From positions 5,001,712 to 5,065,711 of the forward strand of contig JAKELP010000005.1 in NCBI GenBank assembly GCA_029929735.1: 64,000 nt of DNA. Reading direction: 5' to 3'. A program made the translations under genes and the position numbers. This document shows, piece by piece, positions 1-12,134 of the stretch (position 1 is the first letter of the stretch; every line of letters starts with the position of its first letter). The notes under the pieces were generated by a model, which saw only the letters and a program-made list of their open reading frames with translations, ran no database searches and was not told the origin of the DNA. This DNA is from Mimosa pudica (Eukaryota > Streptophyta > Magnoliopsida > Fabales > Fabaceae).

Positions 1-770
1 ACTTTTGAAAACTGTAAATCTATTGGGTGTGCTAGGGTTTGTGATTTTAAAGAGATTTGGAGCTCCAACCATTTGATTTTCTTCTTCTTCATCTTCCTTT
101 CCTTTCTCATGTCATTTATGGCTATACATTCACCATGTATTTGTGCTTTTACATTGACTATGAGTAGCTAAACTCTTTATCTAGGATTATTTTGAACCTT
201 TGTATGGAGTAACTCTTTACAACTCCTATCCTTTTGTGATTAATGTATATATATGTGTTTATTTCATTCTAGCCCTAATACCTCTAAGTGCTTGATCACC
301 ATTTAGATGATTTGTTCATTTGACTTATGACTTGAGAGAGTTAGGTTAAGTGTAGAACTTGAGTGGAATAGTGTAAGAACTTGAAGTTTGCATGACAAAT
401 GAATAGTTTTGTTAGTATTGTTAGTAAGATAGAGATATACTTATTAACCTTACATAGCCATATTAGGGTTGGAACTTAAAGATTGAGTTTTATAAATTAT
501 GGCAAGAGATTGCATAATTAATAGAATGAAACACTTGTTTATGACTTGAGAGAGCTTTACAAGTATTATAGAACCCTAGATTAACACATACATAAACATG
601 AAAGCAATTTGGAAAAGGAGTTGATTAAAGGTTATTATGATATACAATGGGGAAAAATAATCCTAGGTTGCATTTCATCTTTAAAGTCAAGAACCACTTT
701 TATCTATTTTCTATTTTCAAACAATAGTTTTAGTTGTTAATTTCTCAAACAATATTTGATTAGCTCAACT
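1..770 (+). repeat. LTR copy, left part, interrupted by the CACTA element
   Basis: This stretch aligns by eye with the solo LTR at 6909-8305: shared phrases around GAGTAGCTAAAC, TGACTTGAGAGAG and GAACTTGAAGTTTGCATGAC occur in the same order. Its left end lies outside the window. Its right end is cut at 770 by the CACTA terminus, and the remainder resumes at 16365. No coding capacity is seen. A long terminal repeat of a plant retrotransposon is the best reading. The family is uncertain but probably Ty3/Gypsy, judging from the GGCGCGACCCGTGCA motif near its 3' end. Confidence 0.75.
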
Positions 771-794
771 CACTACTACAAATTAAGCCTATAC

Positions 795-1010
795 CAGCGC
801 AGCTTTACATGCGCTCATATATGCAGAGCCAAAAACGCATGTACAAATAGTGTCTACGTACGCTTTAAGCGCATGTACATATGTCCTTCTCTACATGCGC
901 TTTAAGCGCATGTACATAGCAACTTGTACATGTGCTTTAAGCGCATGTACATAGCCGGATGAATACATGCGCTCTAAGCGCATGTAAATAGGATAACGTC
1001 ACTTACTCCC
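795..1010. repeat. Left subterminal palindromic repeats of the CACTA element
   Basis: Several degenerate copies of the palindrome with half-site TACATGCGCTT, spaced about 30-60 bp apart. In CACTA elements such subterminal motifs bind the TnpA-type protein. The GCGC cores are potential CpG methylation sites. Confidence 0.8.
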
Positions 1011-1112
1011 CACATAATGAAATAAATCCTGTTCATGCTATTTCATGCTAGACACATACATCAAGTTTCAAAAAAACACATTGTTGTGTTATTTCAATGT
1101 TTAAAGTCAATA

Positions 1113-1788
1113 TACATGCGCTTTAAGCGCATGTAAAGGCACTACTGAAGTGCAAAACATGAAGTCATGCATAAGAGATCCTCCTCAGACCTCATAAGGT
1201 GTTCCTGCTTGTGTACTTAGTGTTTCAAAGCTCCATTACCACTTTTGGGTGTTATGAAAATGTTGAAACACCCTTTACATGCGCTTTAAGCGCATGTAAA
1301 GGCACTACTGAAGTGCAAAACATGAAGTCATGCATAAGAGATCCTCCTCAGACCTCATAAGGTGTTCCTGCTTGTGTACTTAGTGTTTCAAAGCTCCATT
1401 ACCACTTATGGGTGTTATGAAAATGTTGAAACACCCTTTACATGCGCTTTAAGCGCATGTAAAGGCACTACCGAAGTGCAAAACATGAAGTCATGCATAA
1501 GAGATCCTCCTCAGACCTCATAAGGTGTTCCTGCTTGTGTACTTAGTGTTTCAAAGCTCCATTACCACTTATGGGTGTTATGAAAATGTTGAAACACCCT
1601 TTACATGCGCTTTAAGCGCATGTAAAGGCACTACTGAAGTTCAAAACATGAAGTCATGCATAAGAGATCCTCCTCATACCTCATAAGGTGTTTTTGCTTG
1701 TGTACTTAGTGTTTCAAAGCTCCATTGTCACTTTTGGGTGTTATGAAAATGTTGAAACACCCTTTACATGCGCTTTAAGCGCATGTAA
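1113..1788 (+). repeat. 163-bp tandem repeat, four copies plus a partial fifth
   Basis: Copies begin at 1113, 1276, 1439, 1602 and 1765, a constant period of 163 bp. Each copy starts with the full palindrome (half-site TACATGCGCTT) followed by about 140 bp ending in GTTGAAACACCCTT. Copies 2 and 3 are nearly identical and copy 4 has a few extra substitutions, consistent with recent local amplification. The array enlarges the set of presumed transposase-binding sites at the left end. Confidence 0.95.
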
Positions 1789-2069
1789 AGCCTATACATG
1801 CGCTTCAAGCGCATGTACAGGCAGTATTATAGTGAAAAACATTAAGTGATCCTTGAGAGTTATTTTAATGTTTAAATTCCATTTATAAAATGAAATTTAT
1901 AAAATAATATTGAAGAAAAAAGTTGATTCAATTTATATAATGGAATTTATATAACTCAGTGCTTTATTTCCCTGATTAATCAGATTATTCAAACTAAACG
2001 CTATGATTTAAAATAATATTCAACAGAAACAATGTCACAAATGTGAGATGTTATTATTATTTTGATGTG

Positions 2070-2072
<3 letters not shown>

Positions 2073-2108
<36 letters not shown>
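2073..2108. repeat. (TA)n microsatellite
   Basis: An uninterrupted run of alternating TA inside the CACTA left arm. Confidence 0.97.
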
Positions 2109-2111
<3 letters not shown>

Positions 2112-3804
2112 CAAAAATTTAGTCTAAGTTCTATGATGTGTAATTGTTTTAATAAAAATTAATATTATTCCCTGTACATGCGCTTAAAGCGCATGTATTG
2201 AATTTTAATTATAAATTTCCCGCGCCTTTGTCTTATGAGTTCCCTCCCTATATCTCATCACTCTATAGCGCGCTCACAGAGTATGTAGTAGCATTCCACT
2301 GTCGCCAATTTTAATTCTCAAGTTCTAAAATGAAACCCTAATCCCTTGTTAAAAAACAAGGAACCCTAATCTTTCTCCAAATCTCCACCGTCCCTAACCT
2401 CACTTCCTTCCACCATCATCGACCTTCCACTGTCGCCGGCCACCGTCCCCGACCATCATTGCTGTCGCCGGCCATCCCTGAAGTGAAAATCGAAAGCTTC
2501 TCTCTTTTTCCAAAGGTGCAAACTTTTAGGACGACGGCGGTGATGCTTCCCTCATTCAAAATCGAAACCTCCCTGAAGTTTTAGGACGGCGGCGAAGAGA
2601 TTCAAAGCTTGTGCGAACTGCAGCGTGTGTATGATTTAGATTCCTCATCTTCTGATCTTCTTTTTGATTGTGAATTCGCTAACAACTCCATGCTTTCTGC
2701 CTTGCTTTGGTTTAGTGTTAGATTTTGCTTTGTTTTAATTTGATTATGATTTCTCTGTTTGTTCTGTCTTAGCTTTGTTACCCTATTAACATTTGGTTTT
2801 TCTGTTTTAACTGAGAATGAAATGGTTCATTTTTTTAGGGTTTGTTACTCTGTTATAACTGAGAAAGAAAGGTTCATTTAATTTTGAACAGAAAATCTTG
2901 CAAGGGAAGGATTTTATTTAGTGTGAGTGATTTTAATTTCATACAAGTTTGAATTTTGTGCTGCTCTATGTAGCTCCTGAACTGATATATTCAGCAATTC
3001 CAGTGCTTCAATTGATATATAAATAAAAATTAATGATCACATATGTATGCTTCAATTGAAATGTAAAGGGTTTTTGGAAGGAGATTGATCATAAGGCTTT
3101 TGTTGAGCGATTGTGTTCTGATTTTGGTGGATGAACTTCAAGAAACAAAGGCTTTGTTAGGGTAATGGGAGGCTGGTACAGAGTAACACAAAAGAGAGAA
3201 AATAGTAGTAAACTAGTAAATTCTTATTCCACACTAGATTGTGTACAAATAACAAAAGTGCCACAATATGCCAACTGAATCATATAGCAAAAGTGGTTAT
3301 CTAAATATCTCTATCCACTTATCTAAATAACAAAAGTGGTTACAATATGCCAACTGAATAACTACTAGGCTTACATTTCTAGTGCCACATATCTGACTAC
3401 CTACTTGTTGCTAATTATGAGGATTTAAGAAGTGCAGTTTTCAGACTGACTTGTGCTATGGTAATTAGAAATAACCTACATACTGCAAATGATGAGAATT
3501 TAATGTGTGGGGTCACAAACCTGACCTCGAGATTTAGAAATAAGAAAAGAATTTTAAAAGGTGGTGGTTTTATTGATGTTTGGTGGGTCAATGTCAGTTT
3601 ATAGCTTGCAAGAACTATAGGTGATAGAGAATTTAAACAAAATAAATTTCTGCTTGCTGATAAACTAATTGTGACTACAAATTTTTGGAATGAACATTGT
3701 GGAGCTCTAGTGTATTTTTAGTCCTAGGCTTCTAGCATGTGTTGAATATGAGAATTTCCTTCCTGATTGATTTATTTGAGTTATTCTGGTGCTTCTCTGA
3801 AGTG
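2109..3804 (+). other. CACTA left interior: presumed promoter and leader, no intact gene
   Basis: No long open frame. One more subterminal palindrome lies at about 2174-2197. From about 2250 to 2640 the composition turns C-rich and resembles a plant 5' untranslated leader, with CCACCGTCCC-type stretches and ACCCTAATC motifs. It may be the promoter and first non-coding exon of the transposase transcript. The rest is AT-rich and looks intronic. A short repeated phrase (ACAATATGCCAACTGAAT) occurs twice near 3260 and 3340. Confidence 0.4.
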
Positions 3805-3960
3805 TTAACTTGACTTAATGGTAAGCTCGCTTGTCGTGGAGTCTGAGGTCGTGGGTTTGAATTAGTCTCTTTGCAACAAAGCATGGGTAAGACTATCTAG
3901 TATATTCCCTTCCCTAGCACTCTCACCAAGTTGGGGGTAGAACTGGGTTGACCTTTTGTT
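3805..3960 (+). mobile_element. Au-like SINE, decayed
   Basis: A tRNA-like head is visible: box A near TTAATGGTAAGCTCG and box B near GTGGGTTTGAATTAG, with CpG-decay type changes. It is followed by GGGTAAGACTATCTAGTATA and CCCTTCCCTAGCA, which resemble the body of plant Au SINEs. The 3' end and target duplication are not clear. It lies inside the CACTA element. Confidence 0.55.
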
Positions 3961-4039
3961 CTGCTGTCGTGGAGACTGAAAGGTTGCTGTGAAGTTCAAC
4001 TGGGAAGAAAAGTTATTGTTGTGCCAATGACATGTGGAT

Positions 4040-4260
4040 TGGTGATAGTTGCTATCAGAGCCAGGCTCGGGTCGGTGTGCCAGCGAGGGCGCTGGGCCCC
4101 AAGGGGGGTGGATTGTAAAGTCCCACATCGGCTGGGGAGGAGAACGAAAGGTGCTATATATAGGCCTGGATACCTCCCCCTCTTGACGCGTTTTAAAGCC
4201 GTGAGGGGTGAGGATTCCCCAAAGCGGACAATTTCGAGAGCGAGGCGCTGAGAAGTTTGA
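4040..4260 (+). mobile_element. TRIM retroelement fragment (PBS, PPT, 3' LTR start)
   Basis: TTGCTATCAGAGCC at 4049-4062 differs by one base from the primer-binding site complementary to initiator tRNA-Met. It is followed by about 40 bp, a polypurine tract (AAGGGGGGTGGA, 4101-4112), and then an LTR start TGTAAAGTCCCACATCGG at 4114 with a TATATATA box near 4155. This PBS / tiny interior / PPT / LTR order is that of a terminal-repeat retrotransposon in miniature. The 5' LTR is missing. The apparent open frame here is not a gene. Confidence 0.65.
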
Positions 4261-4529
4261 GTTATCTTTCCAATTTGGTTAATGAAATGATTGTGTTTTA
4301 TGACTGGTTAATGGTTATGATGGTAATGTGTAATGGCGGTGTCTTCAATTCTTAGCTGCTGGTTTCAAATTTGAATTAAACTATGAGGACTTGGTTTCTT
4401 TTGAGTAAATGGGATGAATGATATTGATGAAGAGGAAGTAATTGAAATCGTTGTGATTACTTTTGAGATCATATACAAATGTTTAATTGTAATGGGTTGT
4501 TTATATGTTTGATGTGGCTCATTAAGATA

Positions 4530-6130
4530 AAATATATAAATGGGGAAGATTGGGTAGTAATGTATGACATGAGAGAGATGTTAAACATGAAGTAGAAGGA
4601 TACTAATTTATCATTCTGCAATACATTATAGGATTGATTGCGATATGGCTTTCGTGGCATCAATAAGGAAAAGTTGAGAAATCGCGTATATTGCTAAGGG
4701 CGACAGGTAATCACACTTAACCTTGCTATAACATGGAGGGTGACGTTAGTTAGGGATTTTGTAAAATCCCTTTTCACCCTCTATATATATATTATCTTTA
4801 AAATGGTATTTTTATACAAAACAGACTATCGGGTGCCTTTCAAACACGATTATTTTCATATAAAAGGAATTTGAAATATTATACATATTATCCTGGCTGG
4901 TGTTTATTCTGGTATGATGTGAGAGGTTCAGATGGTATTATGTGAGAGATGTTGATAGTTAGGTTGAGGAAATAAGTTAAATAGTTGAGATTGAGATAGT
5001 GAAGGGAATGATAATGGTTCATGATATTGATGATGAGATTTGATTTGATGGATATTGTAAGGTTTGCATGACACTGATATATATATGTACCATCGCGCGA
5101 TGATAACTGTCGATAGGCCAATCGACAGTTATTTGTACTGAGGATCCTTTTTAGATTGATTGGATCGGGGTTCATAGGTCTACTTATTGAGAGAAGTGAC
5201 CTACGGTTGTTTGGCATTAAAGAGCCCAACCGCCCCTACGGTTGTTTGGCAGTGGAGAGCCCAACCGTTCCCATTCTGTAATGGAAAACAGAACCGGGGT
5301 TCTCTCTCTGGAGATTGCCAGAGAGGGAAATTTGCCCCCTCATCATAGGGAGGGGCACAGTGTCAAATCATATAGAGAAGATTAGATGCTTGAATGCCCC
5401 AGGATGGCACAATGCATCTATAGGTGAGTGTGAGAGTTATGGTAGCATCATTAGATTGGAGACTGGGAGATGATATTTAGTTAATATAGATTTGACTGAG
5501 GGATTTGAGTGATATGTGGAAAGTAGAGATGGTGAATTTGAGTGGACTTGGATGTGACAGAAGGATTTAAGTGATGGATGAAAGGAAATGAGAATTATTT
5601 ATATGTATTATTGATTTTTAAAACTGTGGTACCCTTTAGACGCCCTCACTACCGCACATCTCACTGTTATAGTGAGTTAAGCGGTGATTACTGGGACAAA
5701 TTGTCTCATCCCACAATTACTGACATTTTTGCAGGTATTCATGCACAGGGGCAAGCTTCAGGAAGGGAATTAGGTAGTAGAGTTGGTATAGTTTATTTAG
5801 AATTGTGTATTGCCAATTTGTATAGGCCTGCATTCGTTTCCGCATGTATATAGCTATTTATTATTAAATATCAACTAGTTTTGTTTAATAACCATGTTAG
5901 GCAAATCCTTTCTAACATGGTTAGCAATAAATTATCCATGATAGCAGCTGTGCTGTATTAGTTTATTCTTTTCTATCATGGATAGTATTTAATCATTAGG
6001 AAATTCTTTTTCTAACTATGATAGGACATTGATATTATGGAAATCCTTTTTCTATCATAGTTAGTAAAGAGATTATTGGATTAAAAGAGATGTCACGGAT
6101 TAATTAGGAAATTAGTAATTGAATGTTACA
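4530..6130 (+). mobile_element. Old LTR fragment related to the LARD at 24028-35424
   Basis: Aligns colinearly with the 3' third of the LARD LTR (about 26830-28489): a shared CGACAGGTAATCACACTTAAC segment, a perfect hairpin at 5103-5132, the ACGGTTGTTTGGCA duplications, a conserved TTTTTGCAG acceptor-like site (5734), and the same LTR terminus TGTTACA at 6130. Most of it differs clearly from the LARD copies, so it is older or from another subfamily. The left border is unclear. A candidate TSD (GTTGC at 3983-3987 and 6131-6135, the first followed by TG) would make it a 2.1 kb solo LTR, but this could be chance. Confidence 0.75.
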
Positions 6131-6135
6131 GTTGC

Positions 6136-6867
6136 AAAAGTTATTGTTGTTGGTTTGAGGTGTTTAAAATTTACATTCTTCCTGGCTTAGACTTATCATT
6201 ATGGGAACAGTTTTAGCCCTGGTTATGAAGTGTGGTTGGAACAGGAAGAAAATGCATGCTAATGTTTATCTTTTGTTATTATGAGATCAACACACTTTGG
6301 ATCTTGGATAAGCCAAGAATGAGAATGCAATGCATTCTACAGAAACCGAAAGATTTCATTTTCAGTCATGAAGACTAGTGTATCTTGGAGGGCAGTAGTG
6401 GTAGATCCATTGCTAATTGAACCATATTTAATAGACCCAGCCTAAGTAAGGGGTGTCTGAAGTTTGCATGTTAGAGAGAGAAAGAGAGTTGGCTGATTTA
6501 TTTATTTATGTATGGGTTGTTAAATGGTTTAAGCAGAAAATGGGTTTTAGTGAGGGAGAGCCATGGTCTCTAGAATACCAAGTTGGAGGTGGAGGAAGTT
6601 CATTTTTCCCTATGCTTTGAGGGCGCAATATCTTCATAAGCTTTATTAGTGTCTTCTTAGTCACTATTATCATTTTTCCCTATGTTTTGCCATCATACGC
6701 ATATTTTATGTGTGTTTAAATATTGTGCATCTGCTTGTATATAACTATGTAACAATTGTAATATACTATCCTATGTAGAAATTGACAGCAGCATTAGATA
6801 CTTTTTCTTTTGGTCTGCAAGTAAAATCAATTGAAATGATATGCAGTTTATTAACATTTGTAAACAG
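6136..6867. other. CACTA interior, no feature recognised
   Basis: No coding frame, tRNA or repeat is evident. It ends at a splice-acceptor-like TTTGTAAACAG (to 6867), so it is probably intronic for the transposon transcript. Confidence 0.4.
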
Positions 6868-8434
6868 GCGCATCGTGAATCTACAGGGACAGTATCCCCT
6901 AGTGACGGTGTTAACCTCATGAAATTCATGCCATTTTAGCACATTTTCCTATACTTCCTACATATTTTGGATAAACTCATACTTGTTTTGAAGTACATAT
7001 AATAGGAAAATGTGTCAAGTTGACATTGGAGTAAAATCATGGAATTATTGATTTACATGTGAATATTTGACCATCTACTTGTCAACTTTGGCTTGGTATA
7101 GATCTTATTGTCATGTAGGTTTTTTATGGTAAACAAGTGGGCCACATTTGAGTTGCATTTGAAGGAGATTTGAGGTGGAAGGATAAAAATGGAAAAGGAG
7201 CAAAAGGAAGCTGAAAATGCACTTGACTACAGTCAAGAATTGCAGGCAAAAATGGTTGGTTGCAGCCAATACATGTCAGAATGGACCTAGCTACAGCCAA
7301 GAAAACAAACAGAACTTCTTGGCTACAGCCAACACAGTGAAAAGAAAGGCAGCGAAAATCAGCTCGAAAAATCATATATAAATAGACCAAAAACACACTA
7401 AAAATGGATTCTTCACTTCTTGGACCACTTGGGGGCTGGTGGGTGTGCTAGGGCATGGAGCTTGGTGGAGATTGAGTTGGAGTTTGAAGTTTTGAAGAGA
7501 TTTATGCTTCACATCTTGGTTCTTCTTCTCCATTCTTCTTCCCTTACTTTTGTTCAATGTTTATGAATATTATTGTATCTTTTCCTTTGAACATGAGTAG
7601 CTAAACACTTTGTTTTAGGATTACTTTGAACCCTTGTATGGATTAACTCTTGATTCTACCTTTCCTTTTGTGATTAATGTTATATATGTGTTTAATTCAC
7701 TCTAGCTCTAATGCTTCTAAATGTTTGATCACCATTTAGTTGATTTGTTCATTTAACTTATGACTTGAGAGAGCTAGGCTAAGTGTAGAACTTGAGTGAA
7801 ATAGTGTAAGAACTTGAAGTTTGCATGACAAATGAATGGTTTTGTTGATAAGATAGAGATATACTTATTGACCTTGCATAGCCACATTAGGGTTGAAGCT
7901 TAAAAATTGGGTTTTATTAATTGTGACAAGAGATTGCATGATTAATAGAATTAAACACTTGTTCTTGACTCGACGGAGCGTTTACAAGTACAATATGAAC
8001 CCTAGGTTAACACATATATAGTATAAAAAGCAATTGTGAGAGGAGACCATTTTAAGTTAGGAAATACAAGGGGGATAAATAATCTTAAGTCCCCATTTAC
8101 CCTTGAAGTTGGAGAATCACTTGTTTATAGTTTTTCTTATTTATTTTTATGGTTACCCTTCACATCTTGATATTTGAATCACTCAAATTGGGCGAGAGTG
8201 CGATAATCATTACTTGACTGGGTTTTGGAACCAAATCCTCATGGGAACGATACTTTTCTTATCACTTTATTACTTGGCGCGACCCGTGCACTTGCGGTGC
8301 GAACAGACGGCCCTCTCGGAGATCCAGTAGCAGCTGCTGAGGAAATAGCTTTCTGCAAAGCTTGTGCACAGGTGATTGGAAGAATTCTGTCTAGTAGGAA
8401 AACACTAGTGGATGGGCAAACTCTAGTTCTCTAG
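6868..8434 (+). pseudogene. Exon-like open frame split by a solo LTR
   Basis: From the acceptor-like site ending at 6867, a frame runs to 6908. It is interrupted by the solo LTR (6909-8305) and its second target duplication, and then continues in the same frame from 8311 to a TAG at 8432-8434. A GTATGT donor lies just after it, near 8448. The peptide is about 50 residues, rich in Ala/Glu with a CKACAQ motif. I do not recognise it. It could be an exon of the CACTA transcript or a fragment of a host gene captured by the element. Continuity of the frame across the insertion site argues that it was once coding, but it is short. Confidence 0.4.
6909..8305 (+). mobile_element. Solo LTR, 1397 bp, with 5-bp TSD GACGG
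   Basis: Starts TGTTAACC and ends GCGAACA (TGTT...AACA termini), flanked by perfect GACGG duplications at 6904-6908 and 8306-8310. There is no internal domain, so this is a product of LTR-LTR recombination. It matches the interrupted LTR at 1-770 plus 16365-16478, including the GGGAACGATACTTTTC and GGCGCGACCCGTGCA motifs close to the 3' end. The element therefore inserted into the CACTA element after the CACTA had jumped into another member of the same LTR family. Confidence 0.93.
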
Positions 8435-8783
8435 AATTCCAAGAATTAAGGTATGTAACATGAGTAAATCTTACCCTTTTCTCATTATGTTTTGATGATT
8501 ATTTATTATTTCAATGAAGTTGTTTGATTGTCTAGAGTGATGTTTTTGCTTTTAAAAGGTTCCTTTTTTGTCTTAAGATGCCCAGAATTATGTGTTTAAG
8601 TTTGCCTTTTCTTTTCTTGCCCAAAACGGTAGTAGACTGTTCAAACTGGAAAAGTCAGTATTGAGCCTAGGTATGTTTATTTCGCCATTATTCTGACAAA
8701 AGGTTTAGACAATGTGTTTTCCATGCATAGCAGCTGCATAGAGTGTAATTTACCATCTCACTGCTACTCTCCTTTAGTAGGTC

Positions 8784-11700
8784 ATGGACCGAAAATGGAC
8801 GCGTTGTGACCGAACTTCAAGTGAATATATAAATGGAGTAAAGGAGTTTGTTGAATTTGCAGCTGCTCATGCATGCGATATTAACAACATTGTGTGCCCT
8901 TGTATCCGCTGTTTGAATGGAAAGCGTGTCGATCCCATGGGCCTGTTGAATCATTTAATATGTAATGGGATTGATCAATCTTATACACGATGGACAAAGC
9001 ACGATGAGACCGATGAGGTTGAATGTCGTGATCGTGAACATGATGTTAGTAGTGCTTCGAATGATGTCATTAATCAGAGTGACGAGGATTGTCTTGAAGA
9101 AATGGTGAGAGTTGTGGGTAAGGAGAACCCAGAAATATTTGAAGAGTTGAAGAGTGATGCAGAGACACCGTTGTATGTCGGATGTAAATACTCAAGATTG
9201 CGCGCAGTGGTTAAATTGTACAACTTAAAGGCTTGTTATGGTTGGAGTGATGCAAGTTTCACCGCACTGCTTACCTTTCTGCGGGATGCTTTGCCAAAAG
9301 ATAATGTACTCCCTTCAAAAACATATGATGCAACAAATTCTCCTCGCTACCGGTTTGAAATATGAGAAGATACATGCATGTCCCAATGAGTGCATCTTAT
9401 ACCGAATGAGTATGCGTCGTTGGATAAGTGTCTGAAGTGCAAAGTCTCTCGATATGGGGAGAATGGCAAAAGTACTGTCAAGGTCTTGTGGTACTTTCCG
9501 ATAATTCCAAGACTAAAGCGCATGTATAGTAATAAGGACACAACGAAATGTTTGACATGGCACGAGGATGAGAGGATCAAAGACAACAAGTTTAGACACC
9601 CTGCGGATAGCCCCCAATGGAAGAAAATTGATTATGTGTACCCAGAGTTTAGTGAAGAACCAAGAAACCCGCGATTTGCACTGGCAAGTGATGGAATCAA
9701 TCCGCATGGGGTTCAACGTACTACTTACAGCACATGGCCTGTCATTCTGATGAATTACAACCTCCCCCCAAATTTGATTATGAAACGCAAGTTTATGATG
9801 CTTTCGATGCTTATTGGTGGGCCCAGTCAGCCCGACAATGATATAGACGTGTACTTGGCTCTATTAGTAGAAGACTTGAATCATTTGTGGCACACAGGAT
9901 AAAATGTGTTTGATGCTTGCAGTGAAGAAAATTTTACGTTGAGAGCCCTGTTGTTTGGAACAATAAATGATTTCCCAGGTTATGGTAATTTGTCTGGATA
10001 TAAGATCAAAGGGTATGGTGCATGCTCTATATGTGAAACTGGTACCCATTCGATTCGGCTGGCTCGGTGTAAGAAAAATGTTTACATGGGGCATCGAAGG
10101 TTCTTACCGAGAAACCATCCTTGGAGAAGGTGGAAAAAGGCTTTCAATGGTAACTCAGAAGAAAGTTCTTCACCTCCGATTTTAACAGGGGATGAATTGT
10201 TTGAGAAGGTAGAAGTGTTGGAGAACAATTTTGGCAAGCCTAACGCTACAAATGTGGCAGAGAGTGGTTGGAAGAAGAGGTCCATATTCTTCGAACTCCC
10301 GTATTGCAAGTCATTATATGTTCAGCATTTTCTTGATGTGATGCATGTGGAGAAAAATATATTTGATAACTTAATTGACACGATCTTGAATGTTAGGGGA
10401 ATGAGTAAGGATAGTGTTAAATCGATATTAGACATGCAAGAGATGGGGATCAGGAAAGAGTTAGCACCTGTTCAAAAGGGAAACTTCACATATTTACCTC
10501 CAGCGGCCTACACCCTTTCTAGAAAGGAGAAAAAAGTGTTCTTTGAGTTTCTCAATGGAATCAAAGTGCCAGAAGGTTATTGCTCAGATGTTAAGAATCT
10601 TGTGTCCATGAAAGAGCTGAAGTTGAAAAACATCAAAACACATGATTGTCACGTCATACTGCAAAATTTCTTACCAGTTGGCATACGAAACATTTTGCAT
10701 AAGAAACTGCGGGGCACGATCACTAAGTTGTGTTTGTTTTTTAAGGCCATTTGTAGTAAAGTTGTTGATGTCGAAATGTTGCGTGGTTTGCAAAAGCAGA
10801 TTGTGCTCATTCTGTGTGAACTCGAAATGTACTTCCCCCCTTCGTTTTTTGATGTTATGGTTCATCTTGCAGTACATTTGGTCAGGGAGGTTCAACTGTG
10901 CGGCCCAGTATATTTGAGATGGATGTACTCTGTTGAGCGTTTCATGAAAGTGTTGAAGGGGTATGTCAAAAATAGATATCGACCGGAGGGTTGTATCGCT
11001 GAGAGATACATCGTGGACGAAACAAGTGATTTGTGTGCTGATTACTTATCTAGTGTTGAACCTGTTGGTATGTCAAGGTCTCGTCATGATGGTCGATCAA
11101 AGGGAAAAGGAATTAGTGCAAGCATATTAGTTTACATTTCAAATGTTGACAGAGAGTTAGCTCATTTACATGTTCTCCACAATAGTAGCAAAGTAGAACC
11201 TTTTGTTGAAGAGCACAAAAATCTTCTTCGACTCGCACACGGTGATAGAAATGAAAGTTTGATCACAAGAGAGCACAACAAACATTTCATTGATTGGTTT
11301 GATGAACGGATTCGCCGTCAGTTAGAGCTAGACGATGGGTCAGTGTGTGAGAAATCGTACTGGTTGTCACGGAGACCGTCTTTAAAAGCATTTTCTTATA
11401 CGAGTTATGCAATCAATGGTTACATATTCTACACTAAAGCCCATGATGAGAAGAGCCGAATGCAGAATAGTGGAGTCATAGTGGTTGGTGAGGGATAACA
11501 TGTATCCAGTGCAAAAGATACAAATCCAATATATGCGGAGATGTCATATTTTGGGGTGATTGAAAGCATCTTGGAGTTGGATTACTCTGGTTTTAGATTC
11601 CCTGTCTTCAAATGTCAATGGGTTAACAACTCTGGTGGACGGCGGATCGATGGGTTTGGATTTGTGTCGGTTGACCTTTCCAAAGCTGGATATAAGGACG

Positions 11701-12041
11701 ACCCCTACATTTTACCATCTCTTGTTACACAGGTGTTTTACATTGCAGATTCTTCGAAGAAGAATTGGTCGATAGTCATGCAATCGAATAGAAATCATGT
11801 TGATCCTGTTGATGATGAAAGTACTGAAATAGATATGAATTATTTGATTGAGAACGAACCTTCATTCTTCACATCAATCTTACAAGAATTTGATGCACCA
11901 GAAAATGGTCTTAACGATGAACCTTTTTATTTAAGATTTGATCATAGAGAAGGAATTTTCATTAACACAAAGAGAAAGCGAAAGCGAGTAGCTGTTATTC
12001 GTTATCAGCAGAGAAAAAGAATACGGGCCACAAAAAAATGA
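8784..12041 (+). pseudogene. TNP2-type CACTA transposase, inactivated
   Basis: This would be the DNA-cutting transposase of the element. The translation shows, in order, the transposase-associated N-terminal domain (MDRKW..., CPCIRCLN), the tnp2 transposase core (KIHACPNECILYR, TINDFPGYGNLSG, LDVMHVEKNIFDNL), a DUF4218 region (LPVGIRNILHKKLRG, GPVYLRWMYSVERFMKVLKGYVKN) and a C-terminal DUF4216 region (FGVIESILELDY, AGYKDDPYILPS). Four lesions are visible: a frameshift near 9333-9340, a compensating shift near 9405, an in-frame TAA at 9900-9902 and an in-frame TAA at 11496-11498. Homology continues in frame after both stops, so these are mutations and not gene ends. No introns are needed. The protein is not functional as it stands. 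Confidence 0.93.
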
Positions 12042-12134
12042 TTTTTCATGTATGCAATTTTTTTTGTTTTATTATCATTTTATCATTGTATTAATATTAT
12101 TGAATTTTTTCTGGTTTTTCTTTCTTACAGGATA

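Noticed and set aside
1113..1788. CRISPR-like regular repeats
   Set aside because: Plant nuclear DNA; the whole 163-bp unit is repeated, with no unique spacers and no cas genes.
4888..5229. 113-codon frame on the minus strand, also at 27277-27615 and 34206-34544
   Set aside because: It lies in the repeated LTR hairpin region and follows the repeat, not a conserved protein.
3988..6130. Solo LTR with TSD GTTGC
   Set aside because: Only a 5-bp match and a TG start support the left border; the family LTR start is absent, so the border is left open.
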